A stretch of DNA of 64,000 nucleotides, taken from positions 558,001 through 622,000 of the forward strand of contig MU271150.1 in NCBI GenBank assembly GCA_021432605.1, written 5' to 3'. Made by a program: the position numbers and the translations under genes. The DNA comes from Coniochaeta sp. PMI_546 (lineage: Eukaryota; Ascomycota; Sordariomycetes; Coniochaetales; Coniochaetaceae). Of this stretch, positions 32,361 to 46,100 are shown piece by piece; within the stretch, counting starts at the first letter, position 1, and each line of letters starts with the position of its first letter. A model generated the notes under the pieces. That model was not told the DNA's origin and made no database searches. It saw only the letters and a program-made list of their open reading frames with translations.

Positions 32361-35300
32361 TGGTTGGTTCTTATGTTCTCCCCCTTGCAGGAGAAACGTG
32401 GGTATAGATTGTTACGATATGAGGATGGATGACCGGAGTCTTGTTTCTCCTGGCTAGATATCCCGATCTGCGGGTTATGTCTGGGAAATTGGTATTGCTT
32501 GGCCGCGGTATGGTCCGTTGGCGAAGTAGAGCACGAGTCATGGGGGAGGTAAGCCTTCGGGGATATATTACAGCAGGCGAACTATTTGTAGCTGGTCAAG
32601 TGGCATGGTGAAATGGTCAGGGATTTATGACGGTTTGGGCCAGAGTGTAATGTTAGCTTCCTTCCAGCCCAGCATAGCATGTCTAACTGGTCTTTTCTTT
32701 GAATCCTCTCATTTACAAAGTGGAACTGCAGTATGAAACAAGATACCCATTGTCATCGGCATCGAAATAGGGTCAGCTTACGATATAACATGTCAGGGGT
32801 CTGGCCAGAAAGGGGTCTTCAACATCCATGCCCTGGTCTATTTTTGTAAAGGACGCGGTCTAGATCTAAGTCTCCGCGGTAGATCAGCGATGGAGCACAA
32901 GTCCTCGATAGTAGGGTGTCTGGAGCTTTGAGTTTCGCCCGTTACTGGCGGGGATAATGCATGCTAGAGACGCGTATGGGGGGTGGTTCTGGCTGAAGGT
33001 TAAGAACACCACAGCTGCACCATCTTCTAGCAGTTCCTTCGTATGTATGGCGGCTGCATGACGTGGCCATGACGGCGAAAATATGAGCCTTCTTTCTTAC
33101 AACGAGTGAATAGCAAAATCGATGGCTTTCCCAACAATTCGGCTTGACATGTTGAGGTTAGAGTCAGGTCGAGGTCGTCTTGGTGAGACATGGCTGATAT
33201 CAATATGCACAATTCTTTCCATCCACAGCTGCAGGGGGGTTATGGAGAGGAGGTGAGGAGAACCATGCACTAAGAGAGATGGACCGCCCCTATCAAGCTC
33301 GACTGCCGCCAATATGCATGGCGTTCCCCTCCTTGTCTTCTCAGATGAGCATGCTCCGCTAGTAGGGGTGTGTCTGCCCTCAACATATGTGGACACGATT
33401 GACCGCGAGAAATGAGGAAGTGAATGGTGATTGAAAGGGGTGGTAGTCGTATAGTGTGGCAAGAGGTTGTACACTAATATCAGCCCCTATCTCGGTAAGG
33501 TAATATCTGCTCGCCTTCGCCAATCTCTGGAGTCTGTGTGCTGTGACCTGCGTGTTGGTTCCAGACGAGATGTGCATTTCTTGGCAGGTGGGAGGGCAGA
33601 TCAGTCCCATTCCATTGTTGCTGACCCAGACATCGACCACATCTGGCTATTGGTCGGAAGGCATACGCGAATATGGGGGGGGAACTAGAGTCCTCGAGGA
33701 ACGTCAGAAACACCAAGGGTGCCAAGGAAGCCGCAACCATCGCAGGAAACCGAAGCTTCTTCACGCCCGGACGTCTGTATCTTGAGGTGGACAGAAGCGT
33801 ATTGGCTGGAGACATGTTGTTTGGCGGACGCTAAGGAACCGGAGGTTGCACTAGACGAGCGTTGTGTATGGGGTAGACAGGGTAGACTACCTGTAGAGCA
33901 AATGAAGTGCGACAAAGTGGCAGCACTCTGAAAGCCAAGCAGATGTTCAGTCCGGGGTATTGCATCTAATCCACCCACTCTGTTCTATCCGAGGACTAAT
34001 GATTGCATGGGTAAATGCGGCCTTGTATTAGAGTGTAGTATATGGTATAGGAAGTCGGAGGTGTCACTGCCTCGACTACTATGCAGTAGAGCTCGAAGTA
34101 TGCGAGTAAGGTACTCGACGGTGGCATCATGTGGGCAACTTCCGGTGGCAGTGCCTAATGTCGTACCTTGTTGCTATCTCTATCTCTCTCTCTGGCACTT
34201 CCAAATTCCGTTCAGGCCGGGCAATGTCATGTCCAAGAACAAACCCGACATGACGCCCAGTCAGCACTTGCAGGCCCATCTGCAGGAATGAGCCGGACTC
34301 AGACGAACGTGGATGCGGCAATGGGGACTTTTGGAGGATGGAATGCGTTTCAGCCCGTCCAATTCGTCTTTTACCTGACACTGGCAGATGCCGTCTGGGA
34401 CGACCGTACAGATCAACTTGCTGCTCTCGTCATCTTTGTCTAGAGTTCATAGGTCGTTTCCTCGTTACCCCGCAAAACTCACGTTAGCGGCTCCGTCGGG
34501 AGCGCTCCCATGTGACGTCGACCTCAAGGTATCTCCCTCCAACGGATTAGCGTGTCACACGCTAAAACTATCTTAGCTTTTTGGCGGCTGGCCATGGCGC
34601 GGCGGGGTTCCAGGGCGGAAGAGGTGGGATGGCGCAGATTTGGGGGGAGCAGAGCTAACAGAGCAGCCAGAGCTAATAACTTGACCCCCTCGCACGCACT
34701 TTGGACATACACTACACTAGAGGAGGACATGGAGCCCTTGCAGGTGATTGGCTTCCAGTGAATGTCTGCAGTACTGCTCCAATGAGGACGGTGCCAGCCC
34801 CACCACCATTTTGACAGCCAACCTTCCACACCCTGGACATGCTATCCTTTCAGACATTCTATCTCGATTATCAATGCCCTGCCTGGCAGCTACGTGGTCA
34901 GAAGTAAGCTACGCGTGTGTATCACCACCATCTCTCTACCTTACTAGTGCACGTATTTAGTCGACCTTTTCTTCCTCCTCTGATACAGTTGCCATCCTCG
35001 TCCGGCTTTCAATCATTAATCAACGCTGGCCACCTCGCACCTTCCAACAACCCACCCACACCCCGCTTCATCGTCCCCGGACTCCACTCTCTGTCTAGGC
35101 CGGGCCAGCTCGCAACTCTCAAGTACCTACATAGTACGTACAAAGAAGGCATAAGAAGGTTGCAGTTGCCTGGATCCCATCGTCAATAGTTTCAGTATCG
35201 TGCCATTACCGTACGAGGAACTGGCGACCACAAAAAGAGGTGCTCGCGTTTCCTCGCTTTACGTCACTGCAGGAGAATTGAACCTAAGGTACTCTGTACA

Positions 35301-35747
35301 CATACAGTTTCGTCGTTGCCAGTGGCCGGGGAACTTAATTTCGAGGAAAGCGCAAGTTGCCGATCGCATCGTCACTTTCCTCCTGACCTCCCTGCCTCCA
35401 CACCACGCAGACGAAGGGAAGGTGCCGGCTGGCGCCCTGATCGACAAGACAGCAAGAGTGCCAGTGTTTGACCAATCGCTCTCGCCCAGCTTTATTGCCA
35501 ATCCATCCGAAGGTTGCCCTCCATTTTGAACCCTTAAGGCCTTCCACCCCCGGAAGTTCGTAGCACATTGTGATCTGCGGTACTACACATTCGCAACACG
35601 GGTCGAACATAAACTCGACCCATCCGACTCTGGGAACATACCACTTGTCTCTCGGCATTCATCATCCCTCAAACTACCAATTCCTACCTTCTGTTGAGAA
35701 CAAACGGCATATATCTAGCAGGTCTCGAACACCCCCTCTTCACCATC
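32361..35747. other. Long intergenic region (3.4 kb)
   Basis: No supported gene lies here. Short frames of 60-110 codons occur on both strands without ATG context or family signatures. A CT-rich microsatellite sits at about 34177-34195 (TATCTCTATCTCTCTCTCT). The last 700 bases before 35748 are C/T-rich and could hold a long 5' leader of the next gene. Confidence 0.5.
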
Positions 35748-36581
35748 ATGTCGACCGATAACTCGAGAAGCGCACCTTCTGCGGACATGTCTCGCCAGCG
35801 CCGTAGCTCGGTTAGCAACCCGCTCACCAACCTGTTCCAGAGGGGCGGATCGACGGCGACAACAACAACCACGGCCTTCCCCATCAATGACCAGCGCCGC
35901 CGCCTCTCCATATCCACCATGGGACTGTCCGGTACATCTCCAACCAGCGTCAATACACCCTTCAATCTTCGTCGAGCCAGTATCTCAACCAACTCTGACT
36001 CGATTGACGAGAACGCCATCGACGACGAGGAGCTGGCCTCCGCCCGTACCGCACCCACCACACCCTTCACACGCCGCATGAGCTTCGGTGCCCAGGCCAT
36101 GCGGAATCTACGCGTGCCACCAGGCACCAGCCCGGGTGGAAGCAATGGTAGGCCATCTCCACCACTCCGACGCACGAGCGGTCGGGGTCCTCCCACCCCT
36201 CCGACGAGCACGTCTTCCTCGGCCGGAATGACCTGGAACAAGACATATTCTCAGGCAAGCACTGCAACCAGTCAAAGAGCCGCTTCTGACTTGATTTCTG
36301 CTCGATCAGACCAACAAGGCTTCAACTGGTCCGAGCAGCTTAGATCACGCGCTGAGAGCATCGCCGCCGGTTCGCGGCCGTCTGTCTCGTATGCTGCCTC
36401 GCCGCCTCGCGGTACCTCGGTGGGCAGCGCTGCGTCCATTCCCACCCCGACCCCCCGCCACGATCGAGCAAAGTCGGTCTCGGATATGCCGGTACCTCCT
36501 GCTCAAGCCCCGAGGCCTCGCCCCCAGAAGCCGGATGCCTTCCAAGAGCGCATCCTCAAGGGCGACTTCTACATGGACTGA
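35748..36581 (+). CDS. Uncharacterised Ser/Thr/Pro-rich protein
   Basis: This is a single exon of 277 residues from MSTDNSRSAPSAD; the frame is open a little upstream but lacks an ATG. It is Ser-, Pro- and Arg-rich, with many potential RRxS phosphorylation sites (QRRSS, RRRLS, RRAS, RRMS) and an acidic stretch SIDENAIDDEELA. Two segments look folded or conserved: QGFNWSEQLRSRAESIA and the C-terminal PDAFQERILKGDFYMD. The RRxS spacing suggests a target of PKA or related basophilic kinases, but this is inference from motif alone. I do not recognise a characterised family. The BEM3-like gene is convergent. Confidence 0.7.
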   Translation: MSTDNSRSAPSADMSRQRRSSVSNPLTNLFQRGGSTATTTTTAFPINDQRRRLSISTMGLSGTSPTSVNTPFNLRRASISTNSDSIDENAIDDEELASARTAPTTPFTRRMSFGAQAMRNLRVPPGTSPGGSNGRPSPPLRRTSGRGPPTPPTSTSSSAGMTWNKTYSQASTATSQRAASDLISARSDQQGFNWSEQLRSRAESIAAGSRPSVSYAASPPRGTSVGSAASIPTPTPRHDRAKSVSDMPVPPAQAPRPRPQKPDAFQERILKGDFYMD

Positions 36582-37479
36582 AGGATACGGAATACCATTT
36601 CTCGACGAGCTGCAAAAAGCGAATCTTGTACCATGATATACCTGCCTTCCACGCCATCCTCAACGACACGTGCGGTAACTACTGCTGCCATCGGTTCTCC
36701 GATCAAGGATTCCAGCATGCAGCTGCGAGTGCTGCATCTTGCTTGCGGTAGTCGTGCGGCATGAGTCCGTGAACTCCTTCTTTCACAGAAGCGTGCACTT
36801 ATCAACCCTAACGGCGTTACGAATGAACAGACTTCATTTTCATGCTTCCATATCGGCTTATGCCCTTGCAAATACATTCATATGTACTTCGCGTTCTGTC
36901 GTTGTTACTGTATTGGAGGCCATGACGGCGGGCTCGGAAAACCGATGACAACGGAAAAGCCAACACAGAAAACGGCTAGCCAAAAACCGACATTATCAGG
37001 AAAGCAGGAGCACTGGAGTTTTTGGTTTTTCTTTTCGCTTCCACATGTTATCGTGGGGTCCGCGGCAAAGACGTGAGGAGGCATCTCGATCATGATACTC
37101 GAGGAGAACGAGGGTTTGTGTTTTTCTGGCATCAAAGTCCTGGCAACGCCCAAACAGATTGTAAGAGTACAGTAGCTGCTTTGATTTCCTCCTAACGACA
37201 TTCGCTTGTGTTCGAGTTCAGGCGTTGCGGAGTACGAGGTTTTGACACGCGGGAACAGGCCCGTTGAGCACCACAGGGACATGTTCTCAATGTGAGATAG
37301 GTTTCCAGTCATAGGAATTAGCACTACAACAAGAATGAACAAACACACAGATACCCTAGCACTACAATCCGAGCCAAGCAAGCAGTAAAGTGTGAGATCC
37401 AAAACTCATATCCATTTCACAGTCATATCCGCTACGCGGGACTATTCCTACATACATCCATACATACATACACACATCC

Positions 37480-37494
37480 AAAAAAAAAAAAAAA
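37480..37494. repeat. A15 homopolymer
   Basis: This is a run of 15 A on the plus strand, preceded by CATA/CACA-type repeats from 37451. It reads as U15 in a minus-strand transcript. Confidence 0.8.
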
Positions 37495-37660
37495 TTGAAA
37501 TCCACCAAGATATGGCAGTCGTCGCTCGCTCGCTATTCAAGCGAACCCCGTAAAACTCCGTAGCCGTTGTCCAATAAAGGGACAAATCATGCTTGTCATG
37601 CTCAGGGTGTTTAGTCTGAAGGCAAGGCCCAGGCATTGTATATTATACAGATCCGTCCTT

Positions 37661-37680
37661 CCCCCCTCCCCCTCCCCCCC
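37661..37680. repeat. C-rich tract (G-rich on minus strand)
   Basis: The tract is C6-T-C5-T-C7. On the minus strand it reads G7-A-G5-A-G6, a candidate G-quadruplex in the 3' region of the BEM3-like transcript. Confidence 0.7.
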
Positions 37681-38047
37681 TTTTCGGCAATGGCCACATG
37701 ATGCCATTCCCTGATCCGCCTGGTATAGCATTATATAAGGAGTGGACGGTCTGTGGAAAGTCCGCCCTCGTTTCGTATGTGCAGGGAAGAATAAAAAAAA
37801 CAGGGAAACTGGCAAAAGCAAAAGCAAAAATAGAACAAGAAAACCCTCAGAAGCAATGCTGGAAACGCGCGCAAACCTCCGAAAATGTGCGAGCCGTAAA
37901 TCGCAGAAACACGAAAATTGGTATCTCCGCCTTATAGACAAACTTCGACGAGGAAAGATAAAAACAAAAATGGGGGGTATGATGCAAAAGTTGCACAGAA
38001 AGAGAAAGAAAAGCAATAAAGCAAGATATTATTCTCCTATAAGCCCC

Positions 38048-41000
38048 CTAGAACTGGGCTTCCTCCCTCAGCCGGCTCCTCGAGGTCTCGCTCCTCAGCC
38101 CTCCTCCCGGCCCGGACATGAAGATGGCGCTCTCGCGCCGGTTGTTCTTGGCCCCGGGCCCGGACCCGTACGACTGGTCGTACGGCGCCAGGCCGCCGGG
38201 GGCCTCGAACGACGGGCGGTCGTAGCTGGCCGGGTTGCCGCGCGACGGCGGGGGCTGCTGGTACTGCGTGACGTCGTAGCCCTGCGGGAGCACGAAGCCG
38301 CTCTCGTAGGCCGGGCGGGTCGACAGGCGGTTGTCGACGGCGTTCTGCTGGGCCAGGAACTGGGGCTCGTAGCTGCGCTGCGGGGGCGGCGGCGTGGGGC
38401 TGGATCTCTGCTGTGCCGCCGGGCTCGACCTCTGGGCTGCGTTCATCTGGGCCATGTGCTGCAGGTTCACGGGTGGAGGGGTGGGCGTGTTGCGGGAGCC
38501 GGGTTTCTCCATGAGTGATTCCATCAGGCGCTGGCGGTGCGGGGACGAGCCTGACGTCGAGGGCCGAGGGGGGTTGGGGTCGGATGGACGACGCTCCTGC
38601 TGGAACGAAGGGCGGTCTGATGACCGTTCTGACGGGATCGAGGGCCGCCTCTCCTGGTCGATTGGCGTCGGGAGTTCGTATTCGGTAGGGTCGATGCCGA
38701 AGATGCCCTCGTAGTTTTGTAGGAACATGGCGAAGACGGGCGCTGGGATGTTGAGGGTCGGCGAGAAGACGATGCCGACATTGCGCACCGTCATCTTGTT
38801 TGAGTCCTGGTGGTTGATGATCTTGATGAGGAACGCAATGAGGTACTTGAGCAGCGTGGCATTCGCCTGCGGCAGTCTCAAGACCAGCTCAGAAAGCGCG
38901 GCAATCTTCTCGCGATGGACCGGCATCTCCGTGACGGAGAGGAACTCGAGGTGGAGATCTCTCGTGAGGATGGTCGTTGGAAGCTCACGGAGGTAGAGCT
39001 TGAGCAGAGAAGCGACGGCGTGGATATCGTGGTACTGTTCGTCCTCGAGCAGGTTGATATCGCTCTCGTTGTTGAACCGTTCCCTCAGTGCCTTGATGAC
39101 GACGTTGGAGCCGCTCAGCCGGAAGATGCCCTCTTCCAGTATCGCATTCCTGGCCTCAAGGTACTGAATGCAGCGGTAGACGACCGCCGGCAGTGGAACT
39201 TTGACATCAACTGGAGAGTTATACCTAACCGCTTCAGCAAGCGATGCACCGAACACTTGGCGGACCGGTCCAGAAGGCTGAGAGCCCGTCTGCTGAGACG
39301 AGATCGAGGCGGAATCACTCCCAAAGAGAGAATCTTGGCCATCGCTCGACGTCCGCGTCTTCGGGCCGAAGCCAAAGAAGCTGCGCTTTCGAGCCTTTTT
39401 CTCCTCTTGATTAGGAGGAGCAAGAGCCATGCCCAGCTTGCTTCCCCAAGGCTGACTATCCGTGATGACCTGCAAGTCTGTTGGTGCCGAGATCGAAAAT
39501 CCCGGCTGAGACGACATCGTCTTTCCGTGGTGCGAGTCTTGCTCATGGCTTCCCGAGTTCTTTGACTTGGACGGCAGCCCGTCCGGAACGTCGCCTTGCT
39601 TGGTAGCTTCATAGCTGACACCGATTAGGGTATCTTCACTGTCGGTTGGCTGAGGCTGCGCCTGCTTGGCACCCTGGGTCCTCCTCTTGGCATGGGCCGC
39701 CTGAGTGGCAGAGACGTGGCGATCGTGGTTGTGGTCTTTCTTCGGCGGCTCCTCATCGTTGGGGTCCCGGTAGTCTATCCAGCGGAGCAGGGTCTCAACC
39801 CACTGATCTCTCTCCCGGTCGCTCTCAGCGCACAGTACGTGCTTGGTGACGCTATTCGGATCCTTCTTCTTAGGCTCGAGGATAAGGAAGGCATGGCGGT
39901 ACTGATTGTCGATATCGTCATTGCCTGTAGGCGCGCGTGCAGGCGACTGGCCCTCGTTGTGTCCCGACTGTTTGCCTATCTGTGCCCTCTGCAACTTGAT
40001 AGTCCCCAAATGTGCACCTCCTGGAGTCTCGTAATACCTGAGATGCGGCCCGTCAAGGACAAAGTACCTTGCCTTCCAGCCGCCGAAGTTCTTACCGCGC
40101 TTCGTCAGGTACCCGTTCTTGTAGGGTCTCCCGCCAGGTCCTACCTTTTGACTGCCCTCGATATTTGGATCGGCAGGCGAAGACCCGGTCTCGTCTGCGT
40201 TTGGTGGCAGCGTATTTGTGGACAAATACTTGCACAGCTCCAACGCCGTAGCAAGATCAAGAGGCGTGTTGAGAAGCTCGTCCAAATACTGATCCAAGGC
40301 GATGCGACGGGCATCAAGCTTCGCTGGCGCATGGCCGCTAAACAGAGACCTGTCTGGAGTCCTAGCTGTGAAGGCAGGGCACTGCTTCAATCTGTGGTCG
40401 AGCTTGGCCAGCGAGACTGAATCTTTCTCAACACGCCACAGTTCCCCGCCATCGGCTCTGGAGAAGACAGCCAACGTGAAGACTGGGTCTTCCTCCAGCT
40501 GGGTCACAGAGATCAGGCTAGCCCTTGACGGCTTCATTCGCGAGGAAGCTACTCTTATATCGACAGACGGTAAGGCGTTTGGCGGTAGAAGTAGATCTGG
40601 GAACTCTTCTGTCACGAATCCTTTGTATACCCTGGTTCGCTCCACGGTCATCGGACTATCAGAGCTGTGGCTGCTGTTCTTGGTCGGACTAGGCTCAGAG
40701 GCTGCTTCATCCGCCTTCTTGACAATATTCAGAGGTTTTGGAGACTTCAGATTCAAAGGTTCCATATTCGGAGGCGTATGTAGAGGCGTGTTCGGTGGCA
40801 ATGGGATTGGTTGACGGGGTGGCCGAGGAGAAAGTGGCTGCCCACCAAAAGATGCGACTCCTAAGGGAGACAACGGCGGCGAGTTCATCGGGGACTTCAT
40901 GGCCATTGGGCGAGGGCTCGAAGGTAAGCCGGGGCTCAGCAGCGCCGGAGGCACCACAGGAGCGCGCAGATCGTGCTCCGTATCGCCGTTCAATACGCCG

Positions 41001-43170
41001 GCCAAAGACGCCGGAACGTTGTCCCGCTGCATTCCACCCTTTCTGGGAGTCGGAAGACCGGGGCTAGGAAGCGCTTCCTTCGGAGCAGGAGCCTCGTGTT
41101 CAACGATCTTAGGTGTCCCTTTAGAGCTGCCCTTGCTTTTCTTCGAAAGACTTCTCATCTCTGCCTCTTTACGAGCAAGAACCTCCCGTTCACGGTCGTC
41201 CTCCTCTCGGGTCCGTCGCCGGCCCCTACGATCATTCGTAGGAATCTCATTTGTGATCTCGTCCACCTCGAGGACATCGTCATAATCCGAATCAGTCTCA
41301 TAGTCTTCTTCTGGAGGAACAGACGGACTCTGTTTGGCATTTTTCAGTTGAAGAGGTGCCGGTGGAAGTTTCCTCGGTGGCGGCGCTGGGGGAGCCGGGA
41401 ACTGCGCAATGCCTTCGTCGACCATGGGCGTGGTATTGGAAGGGGGAGCAGGCGGTGGAGGCGCAGTGGGAAGCGAAGGGGGAGGTCCACGTGGAGGTCC
41501 GGGTAAGCTTCGCGACGGTGGTAGGCTCAAGTTGATAGGCAGGTCGTTCGCCTCGTCCGCATGGACCCTGGCCTTTTCTGCTTCCCTGTCCTGCTTTTCG
41601 TGGTCGAACTGATCCAGAGCATGTTCCGACGGTTTTGGCATGGCATGGGCGGGATCGAGCAGCTCGCCAACCCCTGATGGCGGGGCATCTCGTCGTGGTT
41701 GATCTGCAGGAGGGGTGATAGGATATGGTGCCATAGTTACGTCGATGGGGGAGGGCCGCTGACTATCCGAGTCCATGCTAGGCGAGTCCGGCACTTCAAG
41801 TACCTGTTCTTTCGGCTCCGCATCAGACGCCGTCCTAAATTCCTTGGCTGGTTCCGAAAGCTGAACGGAAGGTACGGCTGGAATTGGGGGGATGTCAGCC
41901 ATTGCCATGACCTCTTTTAACTTCTTCCGGTATTTCTCCTTGTCCTTCAATGCTCTCTCCAAGTCCTTGTTGAGACCCAAGATCATAGCCCTCTGCTTGT
42001 CGACTAGCCGCCATAATTGTGAGTTCTGCTGTGACTGTGACTGCTTTTCCTTGAGGAGATACTGGATGACGGCTTCGGCACTGCCGGCGGTCTTGATCAG
42101 ACTTGCCACATCCGGCATTGCTCCAGGAGACGCGTCCGGCGACGATTTGTTCGGTATCGATTTGGAGGATATGGCAGATATGGCCGAGTCTATTGACGAG
42201 TTCCTTGGCGCACTTTTTGCCGCATCCGCATGGGAAGCAGCGGAGGGTCCTGCCATGGTCGGCCGGGCTTTTGAGGAGGTGCCGCCACGAGGCGGCTGGT
42301 TCACAACCGAATCTGACACACTGCGAAGGTCATTCGTAAATCGCGGTGATAGGGCCGGCCTGTCACTCTGGTCAGCAAAATGCCCAACTCTACTCCCAAT
42401 GTGGAGGCTTCGGCAAGTACGCACCCTGGACTCGTTGGCTCAGGTGTTTCCGCACCTGAGGAGTCGCTGTCGTAGTATGTCTTTTGGGTGTCGGGCGACG
42501 AAGATCGATCGTCGTGGCTAGCGGTGGTTCGCAGCGGCGTTGGAGGTGCGGGACGTGAGTCGGGCAGCGGCGAGGGAAAGTTTAACGTCCTCGGGCTAGG
42601 ACTGGTCGGCGGTGATATAGCGGTGCTCGCATGCAGCGGGCTGGGAGCAGGTTTCCGTTGGGATCTGTATGGTAGGCGAATGGAATTGAATCAGTAACTG
42701 GTATTTGTGGACACTGCAGCATCTGCCACAGTAGCACGGCAGCCGAGCACCAAACAGTTCCAGGGGATGGGGAAGCGGGAGGGTTGTTTATGCTGTGTGC
42801 CCGACGGTTGATAGTCTCTGTACGCGTTTGTCCTTGCCTCCCCCGAACCGTTCTTGCCGGCGCCAGCCGAGTCTGGAAGACCAGTTCAACTTGAACGAGG
42901 AAATGAAAGAGGGGTGAAAGTAATAGCTGTGTGTGGTGTGGTGTCGATCATGAGGGTGAGAAGGGAAAAGGGAAAGGGTCAATCTCACCTGCTAGACGAC
43001 GTCGGCGAGCCAAGAGCACCGTTGCTGAGGCCCTGACCGGCAAGGGGACGGGTGCTAACGCGGCCGATGGTAGGACTGTCCTGCGAAGGGCTATTTTGCG
43101 CAGACGGTTGACGATAGAAGGGTTGGTCGTCTGACGGACGCTCTGTGTTCTGGTGCGGAAGCTGCGACAT
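38048..43170 (-). CDS. BEM3: BEM3-like Rho/Cdc42 GTPase-activating protein (PX-PH-RhoGAP)
   Basis: There are three exons, 43170-42989, 42664-42425 and 42365-38048, giving about 1579 residues. The second intron could instead use a GTACTT donor with an acceptor two bases earlier; the first intron is 324 nt. The N-terminal ~700 residues are disordered and Pro/Ser-rich with a short coiled coil (NKDLERALKDKEKYRKKL). A PX-like domain (~719-861) contains FTLAVFSRADGGELWRVEKD. A PH domain follows (~884-1004; YKNGYLTKRGKNFGGWKARY). The RhoGAP domain (~1175-1366) has the catalytic arginine finger in EEGIFRLSGS and the KMTVRNVGIVFSPTL helix. This order matches yeast Bem3, a GAP for Cdc42 at polarity sites and endomembranes. 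The tail is Pro/Gln-rich. Confidence 0.9.
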
Positions 43171-46100
43171 TGTCTGCTATGCGACCTGTCCAGGCTTGGC
43201 CTGGGTGTGGTGAGGGAGGGTCAGAGCTTTAACGCAGGATACCTCGCAGAGGTTTCGAGATGCCTGGGTGACCCTGATTGACGTCGCATATATTAAATGG
43301 TGCACAGTGGGTCGACAATTTGGCCGGCGCTCTGCAGGAAAGCAACGTGGAGGTAGAGAGAGAGTGTGCCGGGGAGAGAACCAACCGGCACTGGCAGTCA
43401 GGGAAGCGAGAGATCCGGATACCGAGTGAGATTGACGACAGCCAAGCAGACAGTGTGGCACAGCAGGCTGTCACCTCTCCGATGCTTTGTGTAGTAGTGT
43501 TGGTCGTTGCGTTGCTGGTGTGGCAGAGGATCCTATGCGCAATTCGAGCTGTTGACTCTCACTCTCCTCGTTGCTGAGTCTTACAGCTAAGTCTGACGAG
43601 AGCGCTGACTAGAGAGTGTCGTATTGCTCGACCTGATCCTAGCCGGACTCGGTGCACTCGAGCAGGGCCACCGTCGAAGAGGGACGAGGGTAGGGTCACG
43701 GTGGCCGGAAAGGAGAGGACAAGCGGATTGAGGGGATAACAGCGGAGTAGAAGTAGACGCGACGCCAGAAACAGAAGAACAGAATGACAGAATGACAGAA
43801 TCGCCGTTGAAACGTCACAGGCACAGGATGCAAGCGAGTACACACTTTGTTTTCCCCTAATTGCCCATCCCACAGTGATAAGTCGATAACGACGAAGATG
43901 AGGATGCGTTTATTAGACCCTAGGTACTGCGGAACATGTGCCGCCAGCAATCAAATTGTCCGATGCTAGTAGACGTCAAGGTTACAAAGGAGAGACCACA
44001 TAGGTGCATGCCAGGTAGAGAGAGGTGCGGACATAGGAGCTACTAGACCTGCACTAACAGATGCTATCTGAGCCTGCTAGCTCGACCTCGTTCGCTGATA
44101 TTGAAGCTGTAGCGGTTTACACCACCCCGTGGCGGATCTGAAACTCGGGCGGAAAGGTCTCCTGCCGCCAACATTCAGCCTGAGCAGTACTTCGCTCTGA
44201 ACTCGAAACAACATGGAGCGGGAGAGCTGTTCAATGAGAGTGCTGCATTCTCCTTCACCATTTCACCATTTTGATGCACCCTGATACCGTGTAGCCATAT
44301 ATAAAGGTAAGTTACCCGCGATAGCTATTTGCATTGCGGTCCCTTTTGTGATCCACATAACCCGGAAGCCTTGCACCAACTTCATGGCAAGTCCTCCTCC
44401 CCTCCCTCCAGGAGCATTCAACAAAAAAGAAACCCAGTACAACAATTTGAAGCGGCGTCCAAGATGATAGCAGTCGTTAAGCCTGTACCTTTGCTTGAGG
44501 GGTGTGAATGTCGATGGTAAGCTCTGCGCCTGTGACCGCCCTCACCCCTGCAGCAATTTAAGATATCAGGGACCGGGTTGTGGTCGGGGCTTTTCCAATC
44601 AATCAATTCCCCAGACCCCTCGAGACTTTCGCTTTGCAGCAAGTTCTCCGCGTTAGCCATATGTCACTCAGCTTTCGAAATCCTGAGCCTGTTCTGCCCA
44701 TCGTCATTCGACCGCCTTTTTTTTTCTTTCTGTAGTTTGCCACGTTCATTAGAGCGATGATGGAGACCGGCGCCCGTGTCAAAGAAAATCTTTGACACTA
44801 AGGTAGAAATGAAAAGAGAAGAACCGCAATTTCACGGCCGTCCCTAGAAACGTCCTTAGCCTCGGAAAGCTCGACTGGACGAGTCAAGTCTCACTTTCCG
44901 GCTTTCAGCACGGACAAGCGCCGTTTACGGGTCTAGCTCCAGTGCCAGGAAGTGCTTAACCCCCACAAAGACGATGTATCATGCAGGAGCAGCACTGTGA
45001 CCGTGGTACGCAATAAGCTTCTGCAAGGCACATGGCGACCCCTGTGGCATCCACTATGCCCGGAACGGAAAGCGCTTTCGTCCATTTTTGCCATGCCCGG
45101 GAGTCTCTCTCTCTGCTCTTGGAGTTTGACACTGTTGTGATATCAGTCAGACATCGAAGTCGGCGGTCCATGAAACGCATCCTTCACAACCTGCATTTGT
45201 TTGAGGCAGACGGTATCAAATTGCCTCCTTGCAGAGTACAGACTTTACGCAGACCCGGTATCTCGGAGACAAGGTTAACATGTATGTAACGTCTTCGTCG
45301 ATGTTGATTCACATGGACCGGAGCAGCGGCTTGGACGAGAACCACAACATTTGACAAGGCCTTATTGCGTAGGTCATGTCGACTGGACCAGGACAAAACA
45401 AAGACCTGGATCGGAGGACTCCAACCGAGATGTCTTGACGGTTTTCGATCAGAGGCAGGCACCATGTCAACAAAGGACATGCTAAACACAATAACCAGGT
45501 TAGAGCAGATCGGGCAACAGGATCGTCTCACTCGATGCCTTCCAAGTAACCACATCTCGGTGCCACAGCACAAAACACGCGGCTGAAAAGCTCTTCCAGT
45601 ACCGCCAGTATTACCAGTACATCTCTTTCAGTGGAAGACCGTCCATCTTCGACGCCTCGGATAATTCGGTTGCCAACACGTTGTCAAATAATAGGCGGCC
45701 CCATCCCAGTGGCCCGCTACACTCATCACTTCTGCAGGCATCATCCTGTCCTCGCTGCCTCGTTGAAGAATTGCTGACAGCCAGCCTAACAAAAGCATAC
45801 CCACAATACAAACAGCATGTGAAGATCGTCCTTGGCTTTCAATACGACATTCAGGTCTATTCAACGAGGCTCCAGCCACCTCGGCGATTTTCTTCCTCTT
45901 CTCGGGGGTCAACTTGCCAGGAGTTTGTCGAGCCAGGTGTTCCTCGGTCATGAACCACACGTCGTCGAGAGCTTTTCTTGGCAGCCAATTACCGCATACG
46001 GGATCTCCCACACCACTCCTTTTAGACTTTGCAACCTCGCTGAACAGGCGGTGTGAAAGGGCCGACCCAACTGTCACTTCTATTGCTCCGACGCAGGATA

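Larger units (their letters stand above)
36582..38047. other. Convergent intergenic region with homopolymer runs
   Basis: This 1.5 kb separates two convergent stop codons. It contains (CATA)n-like sequence followed by a 15-A run at 37480-37494, and a C6-T-C5-T-C7 tract at 37661-37680; both fall downstream of the BEM3-like stop on its transcript strand. No coding frame is supported. Confidence 0.55.

Noticed and set aside
32361-35747. Several 60-110 codon frames in the 3.4 kb gap
   Set aside because: None has a family signature, convincing start context or phase-matched splice partners.
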